64,000 nt of DNA from Clavelina lepadiformis (lineage: Eukaryota > Chordata > Ascidiacea > Aplousobranchia > Clavelinidae). The stretch covers positions 932,501 through 996,500 of the forward strand of contig NC_135246.1 of assembly GCF_947623445.1 (NCBI RefSeq). Direction: 5' to 3'. The position numbers and the translations under genes were made by a program. Each line of letters starts with the position of its first letter. The first letter of the stretch is position 1. The notes beneath the pieces were generated by a model that was not told the DNA's origin, ran no database searches, and saw only the letters and a list, made by a program, of their open reading frames with translations. This document shows, one piece after another, positions 34,337 to 48,268 of this stretch.

Positions 34337-35273
34337 GACATGTACTGAGGATAGATCGATCAATGTGGAGATAAAAACGAGACACCAGGAACTGACAATG
34401 CTGGGGTGAGAGAAAGTTTTGGTGAAGCGAAGTGGAAAATATTCGCACTGATGCTAGTCTGAAAATATTTGGGAAAAAGTTCTCAAAATTTAGAGGATCC
34501 ATCAATGAAAGTTTCACAGAGAAAATAGGCAAAAATAGATAAAAAATAAAATTATTTGCTGTTTTGTTTGAGTTGAACACACCTGATAGTAGGCTCAGTA
34601 AACCAGCCATAGTAGTACAATGTAAACAGAAACAATGGAAATAGTAGGTATGTAACATCATTGTGGTTTTAAGTTAATAAAATTGCAGGAAAATAACCTA
34701 TTGACGAGATCAGTGACAGAGACTTTAGAGCCAGACCACTTCAAATTAAAAATTTTCCTCAAAAGCGATTGTTTTAGACGGGGATAAAAGTGATATATAT
34801 TTCAACGCGCTTTGCTAAAACTAAGCAATTCTGATGTCATTAAAAAAACTTTTCGGGAAATATAAATAATTGCCAACGAGCAGCAGAAGAGATGATTTAT
34901 GCGAGATAACTAGACAAGTTTTCTGTGCGTAGTTTAAAAGCGAAGCATTGTGCAAGCCCAAATACCTTCGTTTCTTAAAGTGGAAACGTTTTGAAATGTA
35001 GACAGAACACCAAAGAGAATTGAGGAACACCACTTTACAGTTTTGCCGGATGCCACCACACCAGTTGGACAGCTGTATGCTTTTAAAATTAACTCCAAGT
35101 TTCAGAAAAAAGATTTGGAAAGAAAATTAAATTATCAAATCAGGAAACTGTCCAATTTTCTCAGCTGTATAAAAATGAAATTGACCGACATGTAAAAATG
35201 AGAGGGAAAAACGAATTAAAAGCAGCACATAACACAAACAAGTTGTCTTACTCGGAAGCGGGGCACAATTTCT
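34337..35273. other. Intergenic between repeats and the macoilin 3' end
   Basis: The longest frame (34290-34661, minus) overlaps the direct repeat and has no domain. Nothing functional was recognised apart from the macoilin polyadenylation signal at its right edge. Confidence 0.5.
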
Positions 35274-35279
35274 TTTATT
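35274..35279 (-). terminator. Polyadenylation signal of macoilin
   Basis: AATAAA on the minus strand lies about 155 bp beyond the macoilin TAG. It is the first canonical signal I see after the stop. Confidence 0.5.
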
Positions 35280-35431
35280 GAACAAAATCTTTTCAATGTG
35301 AAACTTCTAGCCGGGTAGTAAAGAAAAGTAAAGGTTTTAAACTGAATATTTAACTTAATGCGTAAAACTTTCGATAAAATACAAGACCTTAGTGCACAGC
35401 AGCCCGAAACACATTTACTCAGAACACGAAT

Positions 35432-38400
35432 CTACACCCCCGAAGTGTTTGGGGTGTACATGGCAGCATTCGGGTCAAGATGGACAGGCTGTAGGTGGTT
35501 CATCATCGCCTGTTGGTCCATTCCTGCCGGTCCCTGGACAACCGGTGGCCGGGGTGGACGAGGGACAGAACAAAAGGCGTTGGCGTACTCCTGGGTGGGG
35601 CTTATCTGGACCATGGGCTTCTCCAAAAAGTTGGTCGAGTAATGTGGCGTGGGTGAACGAAGCCGCTGCTCGGGTAGTATCGACAGAATATCGGACATCC
35701 TCGCTTTCAAGTCAGCAATCTCGGCATCGCGCTTGTATATTATACCTAAGACGAGACAATAAGTGGGATGAGATGATAACGTAGTCACTGCAAAGGTGAT
35801 AAATCATAATTTCAGCCAACACGCTTTAACACGCTAACAGTGTCCGGCCTACCGTGCGCTAACTCTAGCTGCCGCTTCACATCTCCCAAGGCTGAGAAGA
35901 GATCCAACTTCAGACGCGTTTCGGCACTGAGCGATTTCTCCAGCAGCGCATTCTTCTCCTGCATCGCTTCCAAAGCTGACATCAGCGTCTCTGACTCCTT
36001 GATCGACTTATCCTGGACCTGCAGTTGCTAGAAAAATTGAAACAGTTCACTGTAAAAGAAGTCATGGTAGTAAGCCAAAGTTAAATGGTCTACAGCAACA
36101 TTACTACAGTCATTAAACACTAAATGTTGTTGACAGCATCAGCAATTACAGATTTTACCCAAATAAGATTTGTAAAAAGACACAAGTGCTGGCTATGATC
36201 CAACGTTTAAGTATTGACAATTTACAGAACAACAGCTAATTTACAGAAAACCCCAGGCACAAAAGTCATCTTAAACATTAAAACAAAATAATGATGTTGA
36301 TATAACAAATCAAATTTCACTTCAAACACAAAACTTAAAAATAATAAACAGCTTTTAATAAAATATTCATCACTAGAGAACACAACTTTTTACACAAAAG
36401 ATATAAAAGTCTTAGGGTCAAGAATTTCTAAACTCACCAGAACTTCCTTCTTGAGTCCGTTGCATTCTTCCTCCTTCTGCCTCAGGTTAATTTGCATCAA
36501 TTCCATCTCAACCTGCAAGTTCTTCTTTGCTTTTATCAGGACATCGGCTGCTTCCTTCTCGCTGAGTAAATACAGGTTGTAAAATTAATTAATAAGTACC
36601 GGTATTTGATCAAGTTAGGGGTTTAGGTAAGCTTATATTCAGCCCAAATTTGCTTGTATTCTTCTTATCACCACAGATGTATAACTACCTAATAGTGGTG
36701 TTATAATACTTGGCTACAATTAAACAAATGACCAGTGCTAATGCATTCCAATGATGTACATATATAAAATGTTCACAAAAAGCTTATTGAAATGATGGGC
36801 CTAATGCAAGTTTCTGAAAGCTTAATGCAAGTTTCAAATAGGTTTTTCAAGATCATAAAGTTTATCAAAAGTTGTAATATCTAGAAACCCTTGTTATTTC
36901 AACTTGTATGTGATTAATACTGAAAGCTATTTTTATTTACATATTAAATAAGAAGGCTGGCGGGCTATATTGTAAGATAACAAGATGGCCGAAGACAAAC
37001 AGACTAAAACATCAGTTCATTAAACTATGGATCGTGAAGTTAGTATAGGATAGTTTAAACTCGACAAAACAAACCAAAGACTCACCGACATCTTTGAGCA
37101 ACAGCAGCTGCTGCTCTGCTGGCATTTTCCTCCTCCTCTTTTCTTCGGCGTTTCTCTTCGAAAAGCATCTTCTCCGCGAATTCCCGGTTATCTACTTCGG
37201 TCTTCAAACGCTTTTCCATGGACTGAATAATCTGTTTGTCTTTTTGCTTGCAAGTAACAAGTGTTTGCAGTCTGCCAACGTGAAAAACAAAAGTGCCAAT
37301 ATCTGATGGTGATTTTCAAACAACAGGTAGGAGTGTCGTCAGTAATTATCCTTACCGCATTTGTAGTGATTCATTCTCTTTTTTCAGGTGTGCCAACTCA
37401 CTTTTTGCCAAACGTTCCATGTTCATCCAGTGATCAATCTGACTTTTTAAATCAGATTCACTTTTACGAGCTGTTGTAAGTTCGGCTCGTAGTTTGGCGA
37501 TGGTCATTTCAAGTTTTTCGATAACGCTGCAAATATTAACTGAACTATAAAGATCACTCCAACCATATATGATAGATTTCCATTGTGATTGCAGAAAATG
37601 TATATTGTAAGAAGTCTCTATTCTTGTCGGCAATCTATTTTTTCATGACTGGCCGATTTTATAATAGTTTGTTACCATCACACAAAAGTCCTGACAACCT
37701 TAAATCCAATCAGATGTTTCAATAAACGGATGTTTAATTAAAAAGAAATACAAATAAAAAGTCCAAGCATGTTCAGTCACTTACCTTGGTGTTGATATGA
37801 GTTCGACTTTGGACTCTCCAATTTTATCGGACAAAACATGACCGTTTGTTAAAATATTTGACAATGAAGGAGATGACGCTGAGAAATTGTTTATTGCGGC
37901 AGCATTTTTATGCTTTTCAGACTCACTAGTGATAGATGACACGCTTGAACGGGTCACAGAAACTTGTTTCCCAGATTTCGGGGAATTGTTTCCACTGCTA
38001 CTTCTAGACCCTTTTAAATGCTGAAAATAATCAATTTTTAACAATCCAAGTTTCAGCAATAACTGTTTCATACGCTCACACACACAAAAAAATTTTCATT
38101 TTAAACTGCTCTCAAAAATAAACAACATTATAGTTCTCCTTTTTAAAGCTGCAAATTTACCTGACCGGTTGCAGACAAAGGTGAGTCACCGGAATTTGCG
38201 TTGAGTTTTTTACTCTGTGACGTTGATCTTCTTTTTAGCTCCATATCCGGTGAAGCATTCCCACTTGGGTTAACTTGAAAGCTTTCTTGAATGCTTTTAA
38301 CAGGCGTGTGGGAGTTAGTGTTCTGTTTACGCTGATTTGAAGTTGCACTTGCACCTCCGGAATTATTGTTGTTAGGAGAATGTTTAGGCAGTGAGTTCAC

Positions 38401-41400
38401 AGTGGACAACTCTGCAACTAAACATGTATCCCAGTCAGTTTTACGCAAAAAGAAGTAAAAACAATTAAGATAAATCAAAAACATGGAGGCTATTTCACCA
38501 ACAGACTGCATAGTTGGAAATGAAAAGATAGGAAATGGTACATTTAAAGACAAGCTTGAGGATAGATTAAGATAGATAATAGTTAAATGTGATGGAGTAA
38601 CAACTTGACGTTTAACTTCTGCCAATGAAATAGATGAAATCACGAACTTACTCTGTAGGGAGTTGTCTTGAGCAGAAGTGGAACTGGATTTCTGATATTT
38701 TTCGTGCGATTTCTTGTTTGAAGAGTGATTCGACACGGCTCCATTAGAAAGACTCGTACTTGAAACTTCTTCTGTTTAAATTAAACATACAACTGTAGAT
38801 ATAACCAATAAAGAGTTACAAGACATTTAACAAAAGGAAAAGGAGACGTAAAATTGTGTTTTTACTTCATTGTTCTGTTTCAGTTTCTGAAATATTTTGA
38901 TGGCAACACCCTCTGCATATTTATATAAAACTACAAACCTGAACGTCTTTCTTTTTCAGTGACTGCTAATGTATGATTGTGATGTTTGCGAGGTAAAGCA
39001 TATTTTAATAATTCGTAATAAAAGTTGTTTTCGTTTTGGACTTGACGCTGCGTTCGAATCCTCAAACGGTATATTACATAACTCTTGATTCCGATCCCCA
39101 GAGTAACAACGGGATGACCGATGCTGAAATAGTTAATTTACATTTTCAAATTGCAGCTTTCACTATTACAAGTTGTGACACCACTGACGTATGCATTAAA
39201 ACTCACCAATGTGCAGCGAACGGTTGACATAAATCAATATGCAACTGACTGCTCTTCAAATCTCGAAGCCTCACTGTCGTTTCGATGTACATGATGAATA
39301 ACCATAATGAGACTGTTGGAAAACAAATGCCTCGATCTGCGAATAAAAAATTAGACAACAAATAAACAAAAACTAAATTATTACATATGCAGTGGGAGCG
39401 TGGCTGATGAGGCCAACAAAGTTACTACAACAAAGATATAAGAAGTTTGTTCCAGAACTGTTGGTAAGTATATCCATGAATATCTGGTGAGCAATTTATA
39501 AAAAAATACAATATTATGTTGTCTGCGTGTTTAGTAGAAATCAACAGATGTGGTTTTTCAGGGTCTATATCGATTATGTTATTTAGTACACGAAGAAGCC
39601 GACAACCGATGTTTGAAGCCGATATTAATTTGTAGCAACAGAAAAATATTGACGTCAAAATTTTGAACAATACAAACTCTAACACTTCAATTACTTTTAT
39701 ACACTTATTAAACAGCTTGTGCTCCAAAAGCATGTGACACGAACAAAATCTTACACCATCAACACATAACAGTAAAAGAAAATAATCTGCAAGTTAAACA
39801 GCTGTGCATGAAAGATTTTCGCTGCTGGTTGGCTGTCTATTGGCACTGTGTATATCTGAGACAACGCTGGAGACAGAGAAGCACCGTTTCTGGAGCAAGC
39901 CAAGTTACCCGATTTTGAAGTGAGGGATTACAAAAAGGCTGATGCCGACAAGCGCCGAAAGGAGAAATAACAGCATCCTAATTCAGTGACTTGCTAAATT
40001 CTAGCAATCTGTTCATAAATGTGTGATTTCTTGACTTTCACTTGTACAAAGAGAGAATGTATTTTGATATAAAAATGTTACTGGTAGTGGCATCTCATAT
40101 AGTTAGTCATTAGTACGCTTCGTAGCACTTTCAATACCTTCCTACCCCTAGCCTTGCCCAGGCAAGTCCCCAAATTGTTAATTACCTAAATTCTACCGGC
40201 AAACTTCTCCATCTTAGTTATATTGTTAGTTTTTTATTTTTTTGTTCAACTTCAAACTGTCTTAGTCTATTTGGTTGCTTTAAATTTTGCTGCATTCTTC
40301 TGCTTCACTTTATCCTTATGTTTACTTAGTCCCACGCTCTTACCTTTAAACTATGACATTATCAACTCGTCCTAATCTTTCCTACAACAAACATGTCGCG
40401 TTTTAGCGTATTACTGTGCTAACTGAGCGTGTTGTTCGATTAGCAAAGTACACCTTCCAAAAAAAAAAAAACAATTTACTACGGATAATACTCTACAACT
40501 TGTTTTTTGACAAGTTTGTATATATAATATATACTATGAGCACTACCGAGCAGTCTTAATGTGACCTGCAATATTGGCGTAGAAATGAGAAATTATGAGG
40601 AATTGTGCTCAATGATAAAATGATAATGAAAACCAGGCTTTTAGTAATAACAAAAATACTGACATCACGACAAGAGCTGAAGTCTATAAAGAGCCTATAG
40701 CTAAGTCTCAAAGAGCAAATGTGCAATACAGCCTGTATATAATTATATATAGGATATAGGCCATGTACAGTATATATATATATATAGAAAGCTTTTGATT
40801 TACTTCATTATAGCAGTCGCGTGGTGCAAAACTCACAAAAAAGAATGTTATTTATTTGTAGTGCATCAACAGACCTAACAACCTACAGAAAAAATGTGGT
40901 GAAAATGTACCTGTGTGCCAGACGTAGTGGATCCACACATAAGTGCTAGCCATGAAAAACAGCCACTGAATGGGAATAAATAATAGACAGATGGTATCGG
41001 ACGTGATGGCAATGCAAACAAAAAATACTGAGTATACCTGAAATATATTCAGGATATCTGGTTTAAAACTGAGAAGTTGACAAAACCTGGGTTTAGTTTT
41101 GCTAAAAATGTAATAGTAATATCCAATAACGTTACAGTAAGTAAAATGTTGTTTTCAGCTAAAACTCATGTGCAGTGTACACAAAATAGTCACAAACTCT
41201 TGAAGAAATGCTAAAGTATTCAAAGCTCACCAGTCCTTGATATTTGAAAGTTTCGTAGACGCTCTGCAAAAGTAACCACAGCGGCCAAATGTACTCAAAT
41301 CGAAATTCAAGAATAAAATCGGCAAGCAAAATAAAAAGCCACACGACGATGAACTTCAAGTAAACGAATGAACTGCAGAGAAAAAATTAAATTTCGTCAC

Positions 41401-42015
41401 ATTGATGAGGGCGGAAATGCAAAAACTATTTTTACAATAACAAGGCTGTTTGACCATCACCAGTCACATAACATGTTGCATATAAACACATAAACCTTCA
41501 GTCATGGATTTTACCACGTGCCGGGATAAACATGCAGCTTTTGATTTCCTTTACAGCAATACATACGCACCTACACTCTATTACTATATTTGTCCACATC
41601 ATTTGCAATGCATTTTGCAAAATGATACCACATAGTAAATATTTTTTAAAATGAAACACCATAGATATATATGCTTAGTACTTCTGGGGACTGTGAAAGA
41701 TATTTTTCTTCACTTCGTTAAGCACGAAGATGGCTAAGAATCCTACTCATATCAATGATGAATGGTTATGTACACATTAGTCTCATTCATTTATTATATA
41801 ATTCATATTCTGCTTCATGAACAGTCCCCAAACGTGTAAAGTTATGTGTAAACTTCTCATAGATGAAATTAATACGGCCAGATTAGAAAATATTATAAAA
41901 AGTGTCATAGGAAATAGTCTGTATCATACCTTCCATACACGCTGTCTGTAAATTTTGAACTTCTTTTGGTGGGTCGTCGGGGGGGTTTCCCAACGTCGAC
42001 ATTTCTTCTTTTCAT
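35432..42015 (-). CDS. MACO1: Macoilin
   Basis: Thirteen exons splice in frame to 750 codons plus TAG: 41930-42015, 41231-41372, 40911-41037, 39207-39336, 38939-39123, 38652-38771, 38161-38417, 37785-38020, 37356-37526, 37086-37271, 36438-36561, 35853-36027, 35432-35745. The start MKRRNVDVGKPPRRP and the following LKFIVVWLFILLADFILEF match the conserved macoilin N-terminus. Four hydrophobic segments lie in roughly the first 150 residues. A Ser/Asn-rich low-complexity middle (exons 38652-38771 to 37785-38020) is followed by long coiled coils (KQKDKQIIQSMEKR, SAETRLKLDLFSALGD). The end LDPNAAMY is conserved. Macoilin is an ER and nuclear-envelope membrane protein active in neurons. It is somewhat longer than the roughly 660-residue vertebrate protein, through the low-complexity part and the proline-rich tail. 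A fragment of dispersed repeat lies in the intron at 36942-36997. Confidence 0.93.
36942..36997. repeat. 57-bp dispersed repeat, copy B
   Basis: It reads AATAAGAAGGCTGGCGGG then GTAAGATAACAAGATGGCCG, matching 33941-33997. It lies in the macoilin intron between 36561 and 37086. Confidence 0.75.
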
Positions 42016-45000
42016 GGCGAATATAAACACAGCTTTGCTTACACACTTTCAACCACTAAGAATTATTGATACTTTATTTAGACCTGAATATTGGTGCACT
42101 TTTATCAACAAGGTAAAGAATTAGAATAGGAACACTTTATTTATGGCTATGAAAAAGCTTTCTAAAAATCAATTTGACAAATTTGAAAGTTACAGCTTCA
42201 TCTAAAACAAGCTATACTTTAAGCTATTTAAACATACTTTAACTTAACTTAAATAAAAAACTTTAACTTAACTATACTTTAAGCTGTTATGGCTTTAAAA
42301 GAACAGTAAAAGTTTGAACTAATAGTTCTCCTTACAAGATGTCTATTGCTAGTTGCAACAAGCATTGCTCATACTACAATTGCCTACATGTTACACTAAG
42401 TACCTTTCTAGAACCCTTCAAAATTTCCTAATTTCATTAAAGATTTTTCACCTAGAACAGAAGGTGAATGGAATTTGTGAAGTGACGCAGTACCTACACC
42501 TACACCTACACCTTGCTTACAGCTTACTAATCTTGCTTTAAATCCATTCTAATAAGAAATCAGCTTAGAATGCATTCAAATAGAAATATACGGCAATAAA
42601 AATAAATTTTGGCAGCTCCGATATTTAGAAAAGAATTGAAAGCGGGCGAAAGTGAGAGGACAAAAAGCACCTAAACTGTTTAAAAAGTGATAGTATAAAT
42701 ATCGTGCAGCGCAAACGTTTCTACAATGGGCCTTGCAAAAGCACACAGTTTAACAGGAAGTAGGTGGTACTTGAGCCGTTTCTGTTTGTGATTGCATACC
42801 ATGAAATAGCATCAAAATGAACTAATCGCAGCCAACACTGTGATAGTTGTTTGCAGCAATATCGTTCTTTACATTTAACAAACAAATCTGGTGACATTCA
42901 GATATAAAAATACAATTTACTAAAGCTTGCTGCTTTACATGAGCACATGCTATAAATAAAACAAAATCATCATATCTAATTACTGGTAGGAACCAATACG
43001 AATCAACGTGTCAAGAGTTTAAAGCAAAATGTATACATTTTAAAGCATTGCAACGTATTGCAACTTAAGTTGCTTTCAGTTTGAATCAAAAATGCATCAA
43101 GGGAAATAATGGCAAGTCTCTCCAAACCATGTACTTTCGTATCAGTGTTTATTCATTTTCCAATAATTATGTGGACTTAATGTACCATGGCTGATGGCGT
43201 CATGTGCAAATCATAAACCTTAAACAATGTTTTGATAATCACTAAACAGTGTAAATTTACATAAAGTATTTGTGTATCATTTATTCACATAGCTGTATGC
43301 CTGTTTTACACAAAAATCAAATATATGTATCATAACTTCATTGTATTGCTAATTACTAAAGAAACTTTTGATCAAATATTTGCATGCTTGTTCCTATTTA
43401 CCAGTGTAAACACCTCAAAATGAACGAGTGTTCTATATACCAGTGCGTTAAGGGGGTGTAGATCTTTTGACAGAAATTGAAAAATCTGGGATCTTATGCA
43501 TAAATACAAACTTTACACATACATGCAAACTTTAAAAATTAATCTTGAAACTCAAAATTATCAACAAAATTCAATTCTCACATTAGTTAGTGGAATTATC
43601 GCAGTCTGTAGACTGCTAGTATTTCACCGGAAAAAAATTGTGCACTCAAATTTTATAACATAGTTATCTAAACCTAACCTAACTCTACCTTCTAATCTAA
43701 ATCCAATAAAACCTTAAATACCCAAATCAACTTTTTGCATCGTCTTTCTCCTAACCTAACTGCCCATCTTTAACCATGAGCATGATAAACTCGCAGTGAA
43801 ATAGTCACTATTTCTAATTATGCTTGAGACTCCTTTTAATACTTTTAGTCGGTATCGTGGCTGATCTAGATCTAGTGGTTAACTAGCACCATTGCCAACA
43901 ATGTATGTTCCACTCACAAATATTACATATGGTCTTTCAAAAATACTATGCCGAAAATGTGTGCCAAGCATAGTCACATAATAAACACTCTCTCTTTTGT
44001 AAATCCACATGGTAACACTTTATAGCCTTTATATTTTAATAACATGTGAGCACCATTCACACACAGCATGCCTTTCAAACACCCTACATACACAGTTAAT
44101 ACATACACCCTATACACACCTTACAGTTAATAGCAACAACAACACAACAAAGCATATATGCGTATGTGTTATTTCAATCAAGTTAGCATCGAACAAAATA
44201 CAGTTAATAGCAAAAAATTACATAGCCAGGTGTTCCTTTCTATTATTATGCATCGATGTCTGGCTCTTTATTGCTTCATACTAATTCTCTACAAAAGGTT
44301 GTTCTTCGTCGACTAACTGAATCAGTGACATCATTAATGATATTGTGATATCATATCTAAGTACTTAAAACTCAACCTAGTATAGTATATTCTCATTGAA
44401 GTGATCATGTATGTGTGTAAGTATGATGTACTCGGATTCAACAAGTCATTTAATTATAAATTATTCTTCACTTCTAGCAGTCGTTCTTATTCTCATTTCT
44501 TTCCCGATACAAAAACAAGTGTATCTTTGACCATCTTACTATGTGTTATTTAGGCAGAAATGAAAAAGCTTATATAATATCACATCAATTAAATATAAAA
44601 TAAATAATAGGCCACAAATTGCAGTGCGCACAGGCTGTTTCCTTGCACACCTGCATACAGAAAATTTTGCTTCTGCACCCACAAGATCTCGGTGAAAGTC
44701 TCACAAGATCTCGGCGAAAGCAAACTCTGCAACCTAATGTGCTACTAAGCTGGCATATATTGCTTAGGCCCGCAACTGCAAATTTTGGCAGATTTCGACA
44801 AGATATCTTGTGTGTAAACACACAAATTTCAGCTGATGGTGTGCATTGAAGTTTGAAATTCTTGTTTATATTGATCTTAGCTTCTACTTCAAACATGCTT
44901 GTTTGTCTACATTTAACTTGTTTGTTTGTTCTAAATTCGGCGTGCATATGTATTTCCTTGAGTGGACGCCACACAAAATGATTGAAAACAAAAAATAGTA

Positions 45001-48000
45001 GCCACCCTTGATTAGAAGTCGTAACGAATGATGCTAAGTGTTATGACACTCTATTGAAAGTCGCTCACACATATGAGCTTCTGCGATAGATATTCTCTTA
45101 TTCTCGATCGACACACAATAAAACAAAACAAAGACTGTTATAAAAGAAGGATTAGCTAATTACAAGACTGCTATATTATAAGCAGCATATAGTAAAAGAC
45201 TCCGATTGTCTATTGATCTGATTAACAAATAGAAGCTATCCTTGATTACAAGAGACGCGATAAAATGATTAAAAGTATAATATAGTAGCTGTGGCTACTA
45301 TTCGAAAAAATGCGGAATTGATCATACTGGAAAGTATGGCAGCTACACAATCGAGATTCATCAATATGCACGCTTAACTTAATTTTATCTACATGCACCT
45401 GTATGAAAAATTTGCATGACAAGCTGGATATCTCCGACATGGCGAAGGAGAAAATACCATTACGTCACTGACTTGAATATCAGCTTCAGTCTTTCTGCTC
45501 TTGCATCATGAAATCATGTCATAAAATGTCAAAAGAATCAGAATATAAATATTTACATATAAAGGTTCCAAGTGCAGTTTAATTATTTTAGTTTTATCTT
45601 TTGTATTAGTTTTTTAGTTCTTCAGTTTCATCTTTTAATAAATAAACAAAGAGCTGAGGCTTCAGTAGGCTATAAACTTCAACACACCAAAAATTGTGTC
45701 TTTGCAGACACAATTTGGTTGAAAACTGCTGTATTTTCTACTCAGGCATATTGATAAATCTCGTGCAGGTTCCACACTTTTCACCATGGATTAGCCCTAC
45801 TTTTGTTATTACTGACAGATTAAATAATCTAACCTGCATCATGCAACTGTAGAGTAGCCTATAGTTCTCCTGGAGCCTGTAGGCTAATAGCCTATAACTT
45901 GGCTTACCTGCAGACGGAATATAGGTACCGGTAACTTAGGCTTTTCCAAAAAGTAATCAAAGTTTGATGATAAATATATACAACTGACTGACAGAGATGA
46001 TAAAGGTTTAGATTCTAAACTTTAGAAGGTGGGGCTCATAATTCAGCCGGGATAACCCTAGGCGTCATTTCTAGGCCCTTGCTATTAAGTTCCAAATGGG
46101 AAACGTCAGACGTATTCCTGCATAGCCCCCCAACTATCGAAAATTAAAATCAATTGTTCTTTCAGTTGAAAACTACACCCTTGCACTTGCCAAACCATTA
46201 GCCTAGCTTTACAATCATCACGAAACCACGTAGCCTGTTGAACTCGTTCAACTAAGTTTGCATGATTAGGGAAAATCAATTTCAGAACGATAAATCGTAT
46301 AAACCCAAAAAGAAAAGCACCCATGTTTGATTGGGAATTTAATGGAAATTTTCGGAATATTTCTGCAAAATATTTCGCTTAATAGTATTTTATAATTAAT
46401 CATACAATACTTAGATATCCAACATTTAAAATAACGTTAGGGTAAATTCGCAAAAACTAGAAATACGCAAACTAAACTTAAAAGAAGGCGATGTATTTCC
46501 TTGCTACGAAGAGAAACTGTAACCACAGCGCAACTAGCAAGGAGGAAGTTTACCAAGTTATAAAAAATCATGCAAATTTTGTGTGAAAAGGAGTAATGAT
46601 TCGATCGCTTCGCATCTTACAATGGCTTTTCTACTTGCACATTTAATGCAGCCGTTTTAAAAGTTAGCGTTCGGGTTATTACGGCCTTCAGCTATCTTAA
46701 AGGGTCTTATTAAATTTCCTTACAGTAATATTTTGCAGTTAAACGACCTGTGTTCAACCGGTCTTTGCCATCGTCACAGACCACCTTACTGGGACTGCAG
46801 CTTGCTAGACAGAGGTCATGTTAGTTGTGCTTTTCTTTTACTATTCAACATTTCAGGCACAAAAAATGGTTTGGTTTTTATTTTAGACCGATGACCTGTT
46901 GATTGCGCGCTGCCCTGCTTAACACCACAACGAAAATAACAGTTTATCTTTTATATTGCGCAAATCGCAGTGTTATGTTTCAATTTTTACTCGAAAGAGA
47001 ATGTTTTGGCGAAAATAAATCACAAAGCAAAACTTCGATGGCAGCTGACTTTTTTTAAAGTTATTATTATCATTACAGTGAGTTATCTAAAATTGCTAAG
47101 TGGCTCTGCCATCAGTTCTTACATGGGTCCCCGCACGTGCTGAGACCGGTCCTGTCCGCATTGGTATGTTAACCTCAATACTTCACCCAAGCTTGGGCGG
47201 CATGATGTTAATATAATGAAAAAAACACTGTCCGAGCCAAAACAATGACGACTTCACATTTAATGTTGGTTACTAAAACGCAGTTTATCCCACAATTTCG
47301 ATCGTGAAGTTGGATTCTGCGAAACAGCAAAGATGAGCTTTCTGTCCCTCAACATGTAAGTTGATTTCCAGATTGCAAGAAAATTTAACACAAGTATGTT
47401 GTAGTCCACACAGAATTCGGAATTATAATCGACGCCGACCAAAGTTTCATGTATTTATGTATAACGCCAACATGAATAACAGAAGTGCGGTAGCCTACTG
47501 GCACATCATAAGCTGTTCAAAATAACACTGAAAAATCACCAAGCATACACGAAAGTTCAATGCATTACATAAAATGATAAGCACATAAGCAGCAACGTAA
47601 CGACAAACAGCACAATCGCATTATTTTACAGAAGCACAACCAGTGGAAATGATTGCACTATTTCAGGTTGAGCAGCCGAAAGTGACATGACGTCACTGTT
47701 GATCGTCGGGGATTTTTGCAGATTCCGATGACGCAACAGACAAACTTTTGCTCTTTGGCGATGGAAGTATATCGACCCAAGTCGGAACCTTTTGAAAAAA
47801 GAAAATTTTAAACACGAAAATGTTGCTTTCAATGTTGCACGCATGTTAGCTCGAGCTCGTGTTAGAAGCAGTTGCCGAAGTTGTTAAGTCGTTGCTGCAA
47901 GTTGCACGGTACAATCTGGAAGCTTATTAATCATTAACAAATTGCAATAACAGCTGTTAGTTACATAGATATTTCAATGTTATTTGTTGCGAGCTTAAAG

Positions 48001-48123
48001 TAATTTTTAATTTTATTTTAGTTTTTTGCTAAATTTTTTTTTACTGAAACATTTTAGAAATAGGTTTAATTCAAACATAAAAATAATGGTAACTTGCAAA
48101 AATAATTAATCCCTTAACTCTTA
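42016..48123. other. Gene-poor interval between macoilin and FSD1
   Basis: Six kilobases without a recognised exon on either strand. A 129-codon minus frame at 44585-44974 is Cys-rich but has no domain or splice context. At 43853-43900 there is a tRNA-like A-box region (GGTATCGTGGCTGATCT, then AGTGGTTAACTAGCACC), possibly a SINE head. A 20-bp tandem pair CACAAGATCTCGGNGAAAG lies near 44691-44728. The macoilin promoter should lie at its left edge. Confidence 0.5.
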
Positions 48124-48129
48124 TTTATT
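48124..48129 (-). terminator. Polyadenylation signal of FSD1
   Basis: AATAAA on the minus strand lies about 140 bp past the inferred FSD1 stop. Confidence 0.4.
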
Positions 48130-48268
48130 CTTATTTTCTACGTCAACCGGCCGTGAATCTTAATAACTTTGAAGCCTGTTTTATTTTCAGAAAAACCTTG
48201 GCTCAAACACGAGGCTTGGAAGCTACAAAAAGTGACGTCGAATGGTCAGAGACAAGTCAAACAGCTAA

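Noticed and set aside
35392..35784. 130-codon plus-strand frame rich in Gly, Trp and Ser
   Set aside because: It is the antisense shadow of the last macoilin exon.
44585..44974. 129-codon Cys-rich frame as a secreted peptide gene
   Set aside because: There is no signal peptide, Cys spacing is irregular, and part derives from a short tandem repeat.
46106..46324. 72-codon minus frame with a hydrophobic start
   Set aside because: The hydrophobic stretch follows AT-rich composition, and no exon structure or homologue is evident.
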